Source: Blastocystis sp. Blastoise (lineage: Eukaryota > Sar > Bigyra > Opalinata > Blastocystidae). Taken from it: a stretch of 64,000 nt of DNA. The stretch covers positions 716,001-780,000 of the forward strand of contig JBBPEB010000004.1 in NCBI GenBank assembly GCA_039096225.1, in the 5' to 3' direction. The position numbers and the translations under genes are program-made. This document shows positions 47,479 through 59,570 of the stretch, one piece after another (position 1 is the stretch's first letter; each line of letters begins with the position of its first letter). The notes below the pieces were generated by a model, which made no database searches, was not told the origin of the DNA, and saw only the letters and a list, made by a program, of their open reading frames with translations.

Positions 47479-48158
47479 AATTAACACAAATAGTCAAATA
47501 TAGGAATCATACTTGTTGTTATTTGATGACTTATGAACTTTTAAGTCATGTATCTGTCACAACATGTGTCACAAAAATCTTCTTAGATGACTTATTTCAA
47601 AACATTTATACATTATATATCAAAATAATATGTTTTAAGTTAAAAACTGTCATGTCATAGTATAATAGTCAATGAATGAATTACTTTTTTATGTCACCCG
47701 GTCTTTTTTTCATGAAAAGTGTGTAAATTAATGCGTCTTGATGAGCTGAGTTTGAAAATTTTTTGACCACTAATAATCAGTATTTAGCCAATTTAAAAGA
47801 ATTCAAAGTTTTGTAAAAATTTGAAGCATGTATTGCTATTATGATTCTACTACTACTATATTATTAAGATCTACACATAATCACGCTTTTTTCCTAATTG
47901 TTAAATACTTAAAGACAATCAATCATTATAACTACATGATTAACATTCTAAAAATGCTAAAAAATTCAATTTGCTCTCTAATTATAATATGTGTAAGGTT
48001 ATTATTTATTCAACAACAAATCAAATTACATCAACAAACACAAACCTCGTGTAAAATGTCAAAAACATCATTATTGAGCTTATCTCGATCCTCTAAAAAT
48101 TATTAAACGTTTTATTCTATGTAGATTTATAAAAATTAAAAGAAAAATGAAATAAAAG

Positions 48159-48224
48159 ATTTAAGCGCAAAAACAACATCGAAAAGCGCACTTTGCGCTT
48201 AAAGCGCAGTTTTGGCACACCCTG
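48159..48224. repeat. hAT right terminal inverted repeat
   Basis: Ends ...GGCACACCCTG. It includes AAGCGCActtTGCGCTT, a perfect 7-bp stem with a 3-base loop, and repeated GCGCTTAA words also present in the left end at 32030-32065. Confidence 0.85.
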
Positions 48225-48232
48225 GTGTAGAA
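48225..48232. repeat. Right target-site duplication GTGTAGAA
   Basis: Identical to 31998-32005. Confidence 0.93.
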
Positions 48233-48296
48233 GATAAATAGCCAATCATTATGAAATAGAATAAAGGAATAAAGAAAAATAGAATAATTCAAAGAT

Positions 48297-49083
48297 TTAT
48301 CCTGAGAATGGTAGAATCTCTTGGCATTTCTGCAAATTGTTTATTATTGTTTCATAATGTATATATGTATAAGAACTTGTATTTGGAAAAGGACTAATTG
48401 GAATCCATTTGCCAAACTAAAAATAAAGAATATTATATAAAAGAATGATAAAAGAAACGTATAAAAGCATACAATCTCAGAGGATCCTGAGTCATGTATT
48501 TCTATTTCTCTATCTAAATGAAACCCAAAGAATTGAGGAAACGAGCCTTTTCGACGACGATTAGTAATACATTCACGAACACAAACCATTATAATTTCAT
48601 CACTATAATTATCTTGTTTCTCATATGTATGCAAATAAAGACGAGCAAGACGACAAATATATATGTAGACCTCTGACTCATGATCTAAACATATATTATT
48701 CTTTTTTAATGTAAACATGGATTTTGCATTTTTTCGTATAGCTTCAGGTAAGCAAAAAGGAATTACCTTTATTATAGTCTATTGAATTAAACATTATATA
48801 TGTATACAATAAATACTTTTAATTTATTTGAATTCAACTTCTTGTTTCTAAATGGAATATCTCTTTTAATGGAAAGTCTTCTTATCATAGCCTCACATTC
48901 TATAAAAACATCTGAGCAACGAATAGTCTTTTCTAAATAATTATTACCAAAGAATTAAATTGAAATACCATTTGTCTCTTCACCTTTTAATTCGTTAAAA
49001 TAATGTTCGATAGCTTTATAGATATCTTCTTGAAGACTATCAATTTTATTTCTTTCTAATGAAGATAAAGTAGATGATTCCAT
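48297..49083 (-). CDS. Unrecognised small protein (hypothetical)
   Basis: Four exons or so. It starts MESSTLSSLERNKIDSLQED, continues TIRCSDVFIECEAMIRRLSI, then LPEAIRKNAKSMFTLKKNNI with DHESEVYIYICRLARLYLHT, CVRECITNRRRKGSFPQFFG, and ends FGKWIPISPFPNTSSYTYI then QKCQEILPFSG before TAA at 48297-48299. About 210 aa, helical, with several Cys residues and no membrane segment. I cannot name the family. The frame stays open across introns with normal borders (GTATTT...TTTAG), so it looks like a host gene. Its 3' end is only 65 bp from the hAT insertion site, so its terminator or 3' UTR could be affected by the insertion. Confidence 0.6.
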
Positions 49084-49280
49084 GAAAAAGAAAGTAAAAG
49101 AAAAAATATATATGAAAACCGTGATAATAATCAGTAAAATTCTACAGAAGAAATGAATTTTATTTTTTTTAATAAACATTTTTCATAGTATTTGTTATAA
49201 TGAATAATTATAGACATAAGATATCTAATAAGAAGAAATCAGGAATAAATAGTAAGATATAAAAATAAGAAATAACATTA

Positions 49281-52200
49281 ATGATCATAGCAACATTATT
49301 ATCTGAGAGACATGACACTTATCATAGATCAACTACCTTGATTGCAGATGAAATCAACAATGTGAATATTTCTTTAAATAATGAGAATACACCAATTGAG
49401 ATAGAAAATGGTGATATTATAAGGCAGATCATGCAACTCATCTTATCACAAAAAGTATACGGTTTATATTAATATATATATAATATATACCTCTCTTTTA
49501 ATATAAGCCATTATTATATTTCTTCAACACAATACCTACTAATCATTTTATCTAGATAATTCATGAGAAAGTGAGTACAAAAGAGGATGCCATGAATGAC
49601 CTAATTTTTGAGTGTTGGAGAAAACTAGGTATTAGCTTTCAAAAAGTAGCAAATTTGTATGAATTAATAAATAATTTAATAAGCGAATTTGACATTGATC
49701 TTCCTATATTAACAATACCCAAATGCTCACAAAATATTGTAAGAAAATATGTTAGAAATTCTATATATAAGCCTCTTCATATAAATATATTTTCATGTAA
49801 TAAGTGTCATGTAATACATACATATAATACAATACAAGCATATCCATTATTTAAAGATATAACATGTAGTAATCCTATATGCAACGGAAATATATGTATA
49901 TATTTCTAGAAGTAGTTATATATATATATATATATATCACAAAACATTATATAATTCTTATATAGGTAACAAACAAGTTATTATTCCACTAATTCCCCGA
50001 CTTCAAGCCATACTTTCATCTCCATATTATATACAAGATATTGAATTTTATCGAAAAGATGAGATAGAACAAATATATAGTAGTCTTAATAATAGTAACC
50101 TAGATTCAATGATTCAAAATATACCAAATTACATGCTAGGAATGAATTATAAATCATATCTTAGAGATTGTGCCAATAATGGTGATATCATTTTATCATT
50201 CAACGTTACTACAGACGGTATATCGATGTTTGATAAGGCTGTTACTAAGCAGAATAGTTCTTCAAACCCAATTTTGATCCAATTATTAAATTATAAGAAA
50301 TTTAGAAAGTACGATAAAAGAGAGTTCTATATGTATACTTGCGTAGATGAGCCTTCTATTGACTTATGCCTTGATATACTGATGGCTGAATTCAAGTTAC
50401 TCCAAGCTGGAATAAACATGGATATTTATCTTGATGGGAGATTACAGAATAGGAAAGTAGTTGGCATATTAATTAATACATTTGGAGATTCTGCAGCATT
50501 ATCTCATGTAGGTAAATTTTTAGGTCCATCATCTACATATCCTTGTAGATTTTGCGATATGCAAAGCGATAAGCATGCTGAACTATTACATGAAGGTATG
50601 AAGTGTTCCTATTCTCATGTATCTATATCAGTTCAAAAGTCGAATACTGGAGTCCATATATATATTCCATGTTATCAGTTTCTTCTTAAATGGATTAATA
50701 AAACGAATACTTATATAAATAGTAAACCATATATCATGTACAAATCCTTTTCGAAGAGTTGTAAGTTATATGAAGATTCATTTACTAATATTAGATACAA
50801 TCCATATTCTAAAGAAGTAATTACTGAAATAAGAAGTAGTAATAATGATAATCCATCCTACAATAAAGGAATAAAAAAGGTAAGAAGTACTTCTGAACAA
50901 CTTAGCTACTTTAATCCTTCAACATCATTTCCATTAGATACTATGCATCTTTTTGGAAATGTTTGTAATACTTTATTAAGTTTATTATTTGGATTCAAGA
51001 AGGAAAATAAAAATAAAAGTAAGAAGAAGGAAGAAAGTAATAAAAGTAAGAAGAAGAAAGAAAGTAATAAAGGTAAGAAGAGGAAAAATAGTAATAAAGG
51101 TAAGAAGAAGAAAGATAGTAATAAATGTAATATGAAGGAAGATAGTAATGAAAGTAATATGAAGGAAGATAGTAATATGAAGGAAGATAGTAATGTAAGT
51201 AATATGAAGGAAGATCAATCGAATAAAAAGACATCCTCAAATGAAAAAGAAAATGATAATACTAAAGAAAACCAGAGGAAACCATTTGAACTAAACCCAA
51301 CAAATAAAAGCATTTTGGAAACACGTATCTCAGCAGTTAATAGTATATATGGGGATTGTGAATACCAGTTTCGTTATATACTAGATGAAACAATGTTCAA
51401 CAAAATAAATACACACACGAAAATATTTTTCGTTTCTAAAATATTACCATTAATATTATATGATTTTAATTCAAAAGACAGTCCTATAATACCTCTTTTC
51501 GAATTATTAGCTTCTATTATTCATGATTGCCATATATATAAAGCGAATGATATCGAAGACTTGGAAATGCTTGAAAAGAAATGTTTTACATTCACATTTC
51601 TCTGTGAGCTTATACTGCCAAAGCAATTAATTACATCTCAAATACATTCTATCCAGCACTTGGTCTCATGTTTAAGAAATACAGGAAGCTTATCAGTAAC
51701 ATCAACTTGGAAATCAGAATCATATTATTCTAAAATTAAGCACTCATCTCATTCTCGCAATGAATTTAATATTTCCTGCTGCATGTCATCAATAACCAAA
51801 GAAACAATTTTAGTATCTAATGATCATCAAGGAAGATCCAATAACAGAAACGAAATAAGTAATATATCTCAACCATGTGAAGATATGCAACATGATAAGA
51901 ATACTATTTACTATAATCCTGTTGGAAACAATAAAACATATATATATTCTGCTAGTTGTTCTCATTATTCTGAACCGATAGAGATGCCAGATAAAGTACT
52001 TTTCCAGTTTCTCAAAATAATTCTTGAAGAAGGATCTCAAACACTTATTAATTATCTAATAGATGGTATTATTGGTTGGACAGGAGAAAATAGAAATTAT
52101 AATTTAAACTTATTTATAGAAAATAATTTTCATCAGTTGAAGGATAATTATAATAAACTATCTGTTAGTTTCTATGATAGAATCCTTGTTAATAACAAAC

Positions 52201-52959
52201 TTATATATACAACCAGCCAAGTTGATGATGGTGTACATAGAATAGATAATTCATACTTGATATATTATGAAAAAGAAAATAATCATCAGCCACATCTTGT
52301 AAAGGCCTTAAAATATATAAAGGTGAATGATTCCATATTTGTAATGAATTACGATTATGGTCCAGCATTATCATCTGCAACAGGATTATATTATCACTTT
52401 ATGGACAGTCAAGGGTTTCAAGGATTCCAAAATATTAACATATTTCTTGCTTCAAACGTTTTAGTAATGGATATACATACAAATAAAACCCCTGATGACA
52501 TTCTTTGTGAAGTATATACTTATATTAATTAATAATAAATAATAATATATTCATATTAGTATCATAATAAATACATCGTATGTATATTAGTAATAGTTAT
52601 TTAGTATCATTTTTTATATTTCATTGTGTAGATAAATCTTTTAATTACTAATATAATAATTATTATAATGAATTCATTTTACTTTTATATATATTTAATT
52701 ATCAGAATGATTACCTTCATCTTTATATGCATATATATATTCTTAATACTAATTATTTATATATTATTAACTATAAAAAATTTTGTCAAATAATATCTTT
52801 TATTGTTTCTATACTTTATTCTTCTTTATATAGGAAAAACAAACCAAAGAAAAGACTATCCAAAGGTCTACGTTGACAGTAACTTCAGAAGATGTTTATA
52901 CTTATACAACATTTATACCAAAAGACTACATGCATGTGAATGGGTACATTTCCATGTAA
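49281..52959 (+). CDS. Tnp2-like (CACTA/EnSpm superfamily) transposase
   Basis: Four exons: 49281-49454, 49556 onward to about 49890, 49967-52511 and 52834-52959, without frame breaks, about 1,050 aa. A Cys cluster (FSCNKCHVIHTYN, then DITCSNPICNGN) is followed by the Tnp2 region: DIILSFNVTTDGISMFDKAV, NPILIQLLNY, VGILINTFGDSAALSHVGKF, the zinc pair YPCRFCDMQ, and FPLDTMHLFGNVCNTLL. The candidate catalytic Asps are in TTDG, FGDS and LDTMH. A Lys/Ser/Asn tandem repeat (about 50995-51225) interrupts the core. The last exon adds EKQTKEKTIQRSTLTV and ends NGYISM. CACTA elements use a 3-bp target duplication; I could not find CACTN ends, so the element limits are unknown. Intact coding suggests recent activity. 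Confidence 0.78.
50995..51225 (+). repeat. In-frame Lys-rich coding minisatellite
   Basis: Units of 21-30 bp encoding SNKGKKKKD- and SNMKED-type repeats inside the Tnp2 transposase. The array keeps the frame open. Confidence 0.8.
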
Positions 52960-54836
52960 ATACTTATAAAATTATATGTATAATCGTATTTAAACTTTGA
53001 CTTTTTTATAATTTATATTTTTAATGTATAATTTCATACATATTATCTCTTATAATCACTTTTTGGTTGTTCTTGTTATTAATGAATTTCATAACATAAA
53101 AGCAGATCATAGTAGGTTTTTCTAACTTAATTCAACTTCATAATAGTTAAAATTACAGTGAATAAATGTTTTAAATAATACATAAAAAAATGTTCAAATT
53201 CATATCTATTTACAACTTTTTTCACCAATAATCTATATATATGAAGCAATAATCATCGAACTTTTCAAGTATCTAATATTATATCGAATAATATATATAT
53301 TATATTGATTTGTACTAAATTCATTCATATTTACTGAATATATCCTTATTTCATTGTATTTTTCTATCCATAATAATAAAGCATCTTATTTAAAAACTAT
53401 TACATGTTCTATTCAAAATAGAATGAGCATAGACTTATTTAATTTAATCTTCTAAATTCTCATATATTTTTTTAAATGTTTAATATATAATCCTATTTTA
53501 TTGTTATTAATTCATAAAGTAATTATTACAGTAATATATGTTTTCTATATATTTTACTAAACCATTTTCAATAACCATATTAGTAGATCTTTTGTTACTA
53601 ATAAATGAAATATTAATGGCAAACCATAATGAGTAATATATGATTTTTGTATGAACAGTCATATGATGAGAGTAAGAAAAGAGATAGAAGAAAAAATAAT
53701 TAAAAGGAGAATCTGCATAGCAATACTATATTATAATCTCATTAATCTATAGTATTATTAGTAGTAATAATAGACATTCATTGATAGTTGTGATAGAACT
53801 ATTTATGATCTAAGATCAGTAGAGGTTATAAAGAAAGTAATAGTACTTCAAGTATTATTACTTATGGTATTCTTTCTTTAAAGATATGATTACGAAAACC
53901 GAATTACATATTGATATCATAACATTTTTGGTATTTAAATTAATTTAAAAACTGTTAGTAAAGGAGGTACAATCATTTAATGACATAGCATAATATTTTA
54001 ATTGATTCAAAATGTAAGAGAAATTAGAAAACAAGAATAGAAAACATAATTATAATCTTATCATTGTTCTTATTAATAACTACTATTATACGTAGTATTA
54101 GGAGAAGAAAGAGGAAAAATATAAAAGGTATTGCATAGTAGTATATTCCAAATATATAAGTATTAACAATATTAGAAGCAATAGACAGAAAAAGGATTTG
54201 GTGTATAATAGTTTAAGTAGCAGAATATCATTAGTATTAGATATAGTATTATTGGAATAAGAATGTAAAAAGACATGACACATATAAAATATCTTTAATA
54301 TCATTACAACTAGACATAATAATAACGGTAGTAGTAGCACAAAATATTTCTATTATATTTAAGAATTCTTATAATTATTATGAGCATGCGTATTATAACG
54401 AAAACAAGAAGAAAATTGTAGGAGTTTAGTAATAGTAGTAGTGTCATCATCAGCTTATTATATAAAAATACAAGGAGACATAACAGTATGGGTATGTTCT
54501 AACAAGAGGAAGATTATTTTGAAGAAATATTTGTATTACGATGAAAATATAATCAGTTGTTAGAATAAAAAGGCTTATACTAGTAATACTATTATACTTC
54601 ATGATCTTCTGATTGTTATATAGAGAAGACTATTAATATTATTGATTCTTTATTAGTATTAGTATATGTACTATTATTTATAATCTTAGTATCTTAGTAT
54701 TTGCATCCAAATTACTGATTCTTAATATAGCATTCATTCTTCTTCATGCTTTATTATTATTCTTATTGTTAATACACTTGATATGACTTTTGTTTTTGTT
54801 ATTAATAACTGTAATATACAGCAGTAATATATGGAA
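52960..54836. other. Gene-free tail of the Tnp2 region
   Basis: AT-rich, becoming purine-rich on the + strand after 53640. An imperfect hairpin with AAAGAAAGTAATAGTACTT as left arm lies at 53832-53882. From about 53750 on there are scattered AGTAATA words, possibly decayed units of the adjacent array. Confidence 0.55.
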
Positions 54837-57475
54837 GTAATAATATTTAAGGATGTAGTAATAATAGTATCATAAAGAAGTAATATTATCATAAAGAAGT
54901 AATAGTATCATAAAGAAGTAATAGTATTATAAAGAAGTAATAGTATTATAAAGAAGTAATAGTATTATAAAGAAGTAATAGTATCATAAAGAAATAAAAG
55001 TATTGTAAAGAAGTAATAGTATTGTACAGAAGTAATATTATTATAAGGAAGTAGTTACATTATAAGGAAGTAATAATATTATAAGTAAGTAGTTAAATTA
55101 TAAGTAAGTAATATTATAATGAAGTAGTAATATTATTATTATAAGTAAGTAGTAACATTATAAGTTATATTATTAAAATGAAGTAATAATATTGTAATGA
55201 AGTAATATTATAAGTAAGTAGTAATAATATTATTATAAGTAAATGGTAACATTATAAGTTATATTATTATAATGAAGTCATAGTATTATAAGGAAGTCAT
55301 ATTATAATGAAGTAATAATATTATAAGGAAGTAATAATATTATAAGGAATTAATATTATTATAAGTAAGTAGTAATAATATTATTATAAGTAAGTAATAA
55401 TATTATAATGAAGTAATAGTATTATATAGATGTAATAATATTATAAGGAAGTAATAGTATTATAAGGAAGTAATAATAATATAAGTAAGTAGTAATAATA
55501 TTATTATAAGGAAGTAATAATATTATGAGGAAGTAATAGTATTGTAAAGAAGTCATAGTATTATAAGGAAGTAATAGTATTATAATGAAGTAATAATATC
55601 ATAAAGAAGTAATATTATTATAAAGAAGTAATCTTATTATAAAGAAGTAATAGTATTATAAGGAAGTAATAGTATTATAAGGAAGTAATAATATTATGAG
55701 GAAGTAATAATATTATCATAAGTACTAACATTATAAGTTATATTATTATAGGTAAGTAATAATATTATAAGTAAGTAGTAACATTATAAAGAAGTAGTAA
55801 CATTATAAAGAAGTAGTAACATTATAAAGAAGTAGTAACATTATAAAGAAGTATTAATATTATAAAGAAGTAATAATATTATAAGGAAGTAATAGTATTA
55901 TAAGGAAATAATAGTATTATGAGGAAGTAATAATATTATAAGTAAGTAGTAATAATATTATAAGTACTGACATTATAAGTTATAATATTATAAGGAAGTA
56001 ATAGTATTATGAGGAAGTAATAGTATTATGAGGAAGTAATAGTATTATAAGAAAGTAATAGTATTATAAGAAAGTAATAGTATTATGAGGAAGTAATAGT
56101 ATTATGAGGAAGTAATAGTATTATAAGGAAGTAATAGTATTATGAGGAAGTAATAATATTATAATGAAGTAATAATATTATAAGTAAGTAGTAATAATAT
56201 TATAAAGAAGTAATAATATTATAAGGAAATAATAATATTATGAGGAAGTAATAGTATTATAAAGAAGTAATAGTATTATAAGGAAGTAATAGTATTATAA
56301 GGAAGTAATAATATTATAAGGAAGTAATAATATTATAAGTAAGTAGTAATAATATTATAAGTACTAACATTATAAGTTATAATATTATAAAGAAGTAATA
56401 ATATTATAAGGAAGTAATAATATTATAAGTAAGTAATAATATTATAAGTAAGTAGTAATAATATTATAAAGAAGTAATAGTATTATGAGGAAGTAATAGT
56501 ATTATAAGGAAGTAATAGTATTATAAGTACTAACATTATAAGTTATATTATTATAAGTAAGTAATAATATTATGAGGAAGTAATAGTATTATGAGGAAGT
56601 AATAGTATTATAAGTACTAACATTATAAGTTATATTATTATAAGTAAGTAATAATATTATAAGTAAGTAATAATATTATAAGGAAGTAATAGTATTATAA
56701 GTAAGTAATAATATTATAAGGAAGTAATAATACTATAAGTACTAACATTATAAGTTATATTATTATAAGTAAGTAATATTATTATAGGAAAGTAATAATA
56801 TTATAAGTAAGTAGTAACATTATAAGGAAGTAATAATATTATAAAGAAGTAATAATAATATGAGGAAGTAATAATATTATGAGGAATTAATATTATCATA
56901 AGTAAGTAGTAATAATATAAGGAAGTAATAATATTATAAGGAATTAGTATTATCATAAGTAAGTAGTAATAATATTATTATAAGTAAGTAGTAATATTAT
57001 TATAGGAAAGTAATAATATTATAAGGAAGTAGTAGTAATAAGGAAGCAATTACAATATTATTATAAAGAAGTTGTAATAATATTATAGGTAAGTAATATT
57101 ATTATAGGTAAGTAATAATAGTATTATAGGAAAGTAATAATATTATAAGGAAGTAGTATTAATATTATTATAGGTAAGTAATAATATTACAGGTAAGTAA
57201 TAATATTACAGGTAAGTAATAATATTATAGGTAAGTAATATTATTATAGGTAAATAGTAATAATATTATAGGTAAGTAATAATATTATAGGTAAATAGTA
57301 ATAATATTATAGGTAAGTAATAATATTATAGGTAAGTAATAATATTATAAGGAAGTAATAATATTATAAGGAAGTAGTAGTAATAATTTTATAGGTAAGT
57401 AATAATATTATAAGGAAGTAGTAGTAATAATAATAGTATAAGTAATAGTATTATAAGGAAGTAATAATACTATTA
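54837..57475. repeat. 2.6-kb array of 19-bp repeats (minisatellite/satellite)
   Basis: Roughly 130-140 units of AAGTAATAGTATTATAAGG and variants (AAGG, AAAG, AAGT, AGGT junctions). A longer variant with AGTACTAACATTATAAGTT recurs at about 55720, 55965, 56355, 56525, 56605 and 56735, indicating higher-order duplication. The 57080-57420 part is dominated by GTAAGTAATAATATTATAG units. It is non-coding: all frames contain stops. It directly abuts the broken end of the exportin-7 fragment. Confidence 0.95.
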
Positions 57476-57639
57476 TTATCGCCAAAAAAAGTTAATTTCA
57501 TCATTCATATTATTCTTCTTAGTTATAACATTAATATAATTCTTATCATTATTATAAGATAATATATTATTATTATAATTAGTACCTATAAGGCACTCAT
57601 ACTTATATTCTTATTATTTTCTTTACATGATTCTTTTTA

Positions 57640-57743
57640 TTCTTATTATAATATCATAAAATCTAGAAGTGAGAAATAAAATTATGAAAAGCAGAATCTA
57701 TAGAATGTAAATAAATATTTCTGTGTAACGCTTGTAATAATAA

Positions 57744-57779
<36 letters not shown>

Positions 57780-59125
57780 TATATGTTTCAAGTGGATATT
57801 GAGTAGTTGATATATCTAATAGTAATTGAGAGCAGGCATGATCATTACAGAGATTAAGGAATATATCTAAGCAATTTTTAATAATCACTGTATTATCTTC
57901 CCAATAACGAAGGTTATTCAAAATTACATCGATTAAGTGATTTAATATATTACTCTTCTTACATCTAGACAAAAAATAAGATAAATCATCAATGCAATAT
58001 TGATAAATTATTTATATATATATTTAATTTCTATCTATTAATACATAGCCAATAAATATATATAATTGCTCTTTTCGAGAGGAATTCATATCAAGAAAGG
58101 TATCATCAGGAAGACGCTTCTTATTCTCATATATATATCTATATTTCTGAATTGTTCAAAGAAAATTTAATGATAATTCCATGTTGGAATTAATCCTACT
58201 AAATCAATTCTATATATATATATTTATACATATATATATATACTGTAAAAACGAAAGCAAAAACAAATGTAATAATATATAATAATATATATAATAATAT
58301 ATAATAACATATTATAATATAGTTTATATATATTTACGTTAAGTCAATAACTAGCATTATGTTTAAGTTGAATAACTTCTGTACCTATTAATGATAGTTA
58401 TTTTGAACCTGTGTTTGCTGAATACTTGATTAATAAAAACAGTAACAACAGTATTACAAAACCACGAAAGACAGCCTATAAATAATTGTTTAAGAATATA
58501 TATATTGCTCAATAATTGTTTTATTCGCCAATTCTTGATAATCTGTAGTATTTACTCATACTTTAGAAAATTGATAAAGAAGGGTCTAGAAATACACGAG
58601 AATAGAAGTAATAAATATAATAATGAATATAAATATAAACGTATATTTAAATGCAAATATAAACAAAAAAAGAGATTATTATAATAATACTATATACATT
58701 ATATTCTTCATTAAGAGGATCAAAGCAGTTACATATATATGTAGTATTCACTTAAAAAAATATCTGACTATTTGAGGTAATTGTTGCATTTCTATGGCTA
58801 AGCTTTCTGTATCACTAAGAGGGTTATTCATATCATCATCAACATAATCATCTACACTTTCCATTTTACCATTAATATATGCTTGTATTAATTGATGAAC
58901 AGATTCATTAAAACAACTTGTATTATCAATATCTGAACCGATCTGAACATAACGTTCAGCACAAATCAGTCAACTCCATAAAGTAAGTAAATAACTAAAA
59001 GAATTACTACACCATTGCCAATTCTTAAAGGAATCAATAGTAAAATTTGTTAAAAGACGAATAAATTCACTATATCGTGGAGTTCTGAAAAGTTCTGATA
59101 ACTGGAAATTAGCCTAAAGAAATAG

Positions 59126-59172
<47 letters not shown>

Positions 59173-59570
59173 TTATAGTATAATATATTCGTATATAGAA
59201 TTCATATAATACATTAATAATAATAATAATAAATATATCTATATACTTTAAGTTTTCATAATAATTGACAGAACATATGATAAGTATCTTTATCATCAAA
59301 TGCATGACTACGAGTTAATTGTTCAAAAACCTCTTCAATTAATAATTTTAAGAATTCTAAACGAGATTCAGGTTTAACAAAGAGATAACGTCTCATAGAA
59401 GTCATCATTAATAAACAATGTAAACAAGTGACTGTAGTAGGAGGATAGCAGGAGTAATAACTAGATAAAGAAGATAATGATGACAATAATAATAAGTATA
59501 ATAATAAGTATAATAATGATAGACATCTATTATATAATATATATATATAATAATTACTATACAATGATTT
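57640..59570 (-). pseudogene. XPO7: Exportin-7 (RanBP16) central fragment, decayed
   Basis: Exons in order on the minus strand match the middle of exportin-7, an importin-beta-class nuclear transport receptor. They include MRRYLFVKPESRLEFLKLLI, DKDTYHMFCQLL, then LFRTPRYSEFIRLLTNFTID and FKNWQWCSNSFSYLLTLWS, YINGKMESVDDYV with NPLSDTESLAIEMQQL, LPDDTFLDMNSSRKEQLYIF, and NILNHLIDVILNNLRYWEDN. In-frame TGA codons interrupt it at 59256-59258, 58970-58972 and 58156-58158. The N-terminal quarter and the C-terminal half are missing; the frame ends near 57660, about 180 bp from the repeat array. Splice borders are still recognisable, so loss is fairly recent. Most likely a pseudogene left by rearrangement; a functional copy would be expected elsewhere. 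Confidence 0.78.
59132..59170. repeat. (TA)n tract
   Basis: A pure TA run in an intron of the exportin-7 fragment. Confidence 0.9.

Larger units (their letters stand above)
45966..48224. other. Right interior of the hAT element
   Basis: No protein gene. It contains two tRNA-like pol III modules (46523-46600, 46888-46963), a zone rich in TGTCAC words (47448-47700), and the hAT right terminal repeat. Confidence 0.65.

Noticed and set aside
54837-57475. CRISPR-like array
   Set aside because: Units are contiguous with no unique spacers, the genome is eukaryotic, and the period is 19 bp.
57640-59570. TGA reassigned to tryptophan
   Set aside because: The long intact frames (Sec7, hAT, Tnp2) use TGG for Trp and contain no internal TGA.
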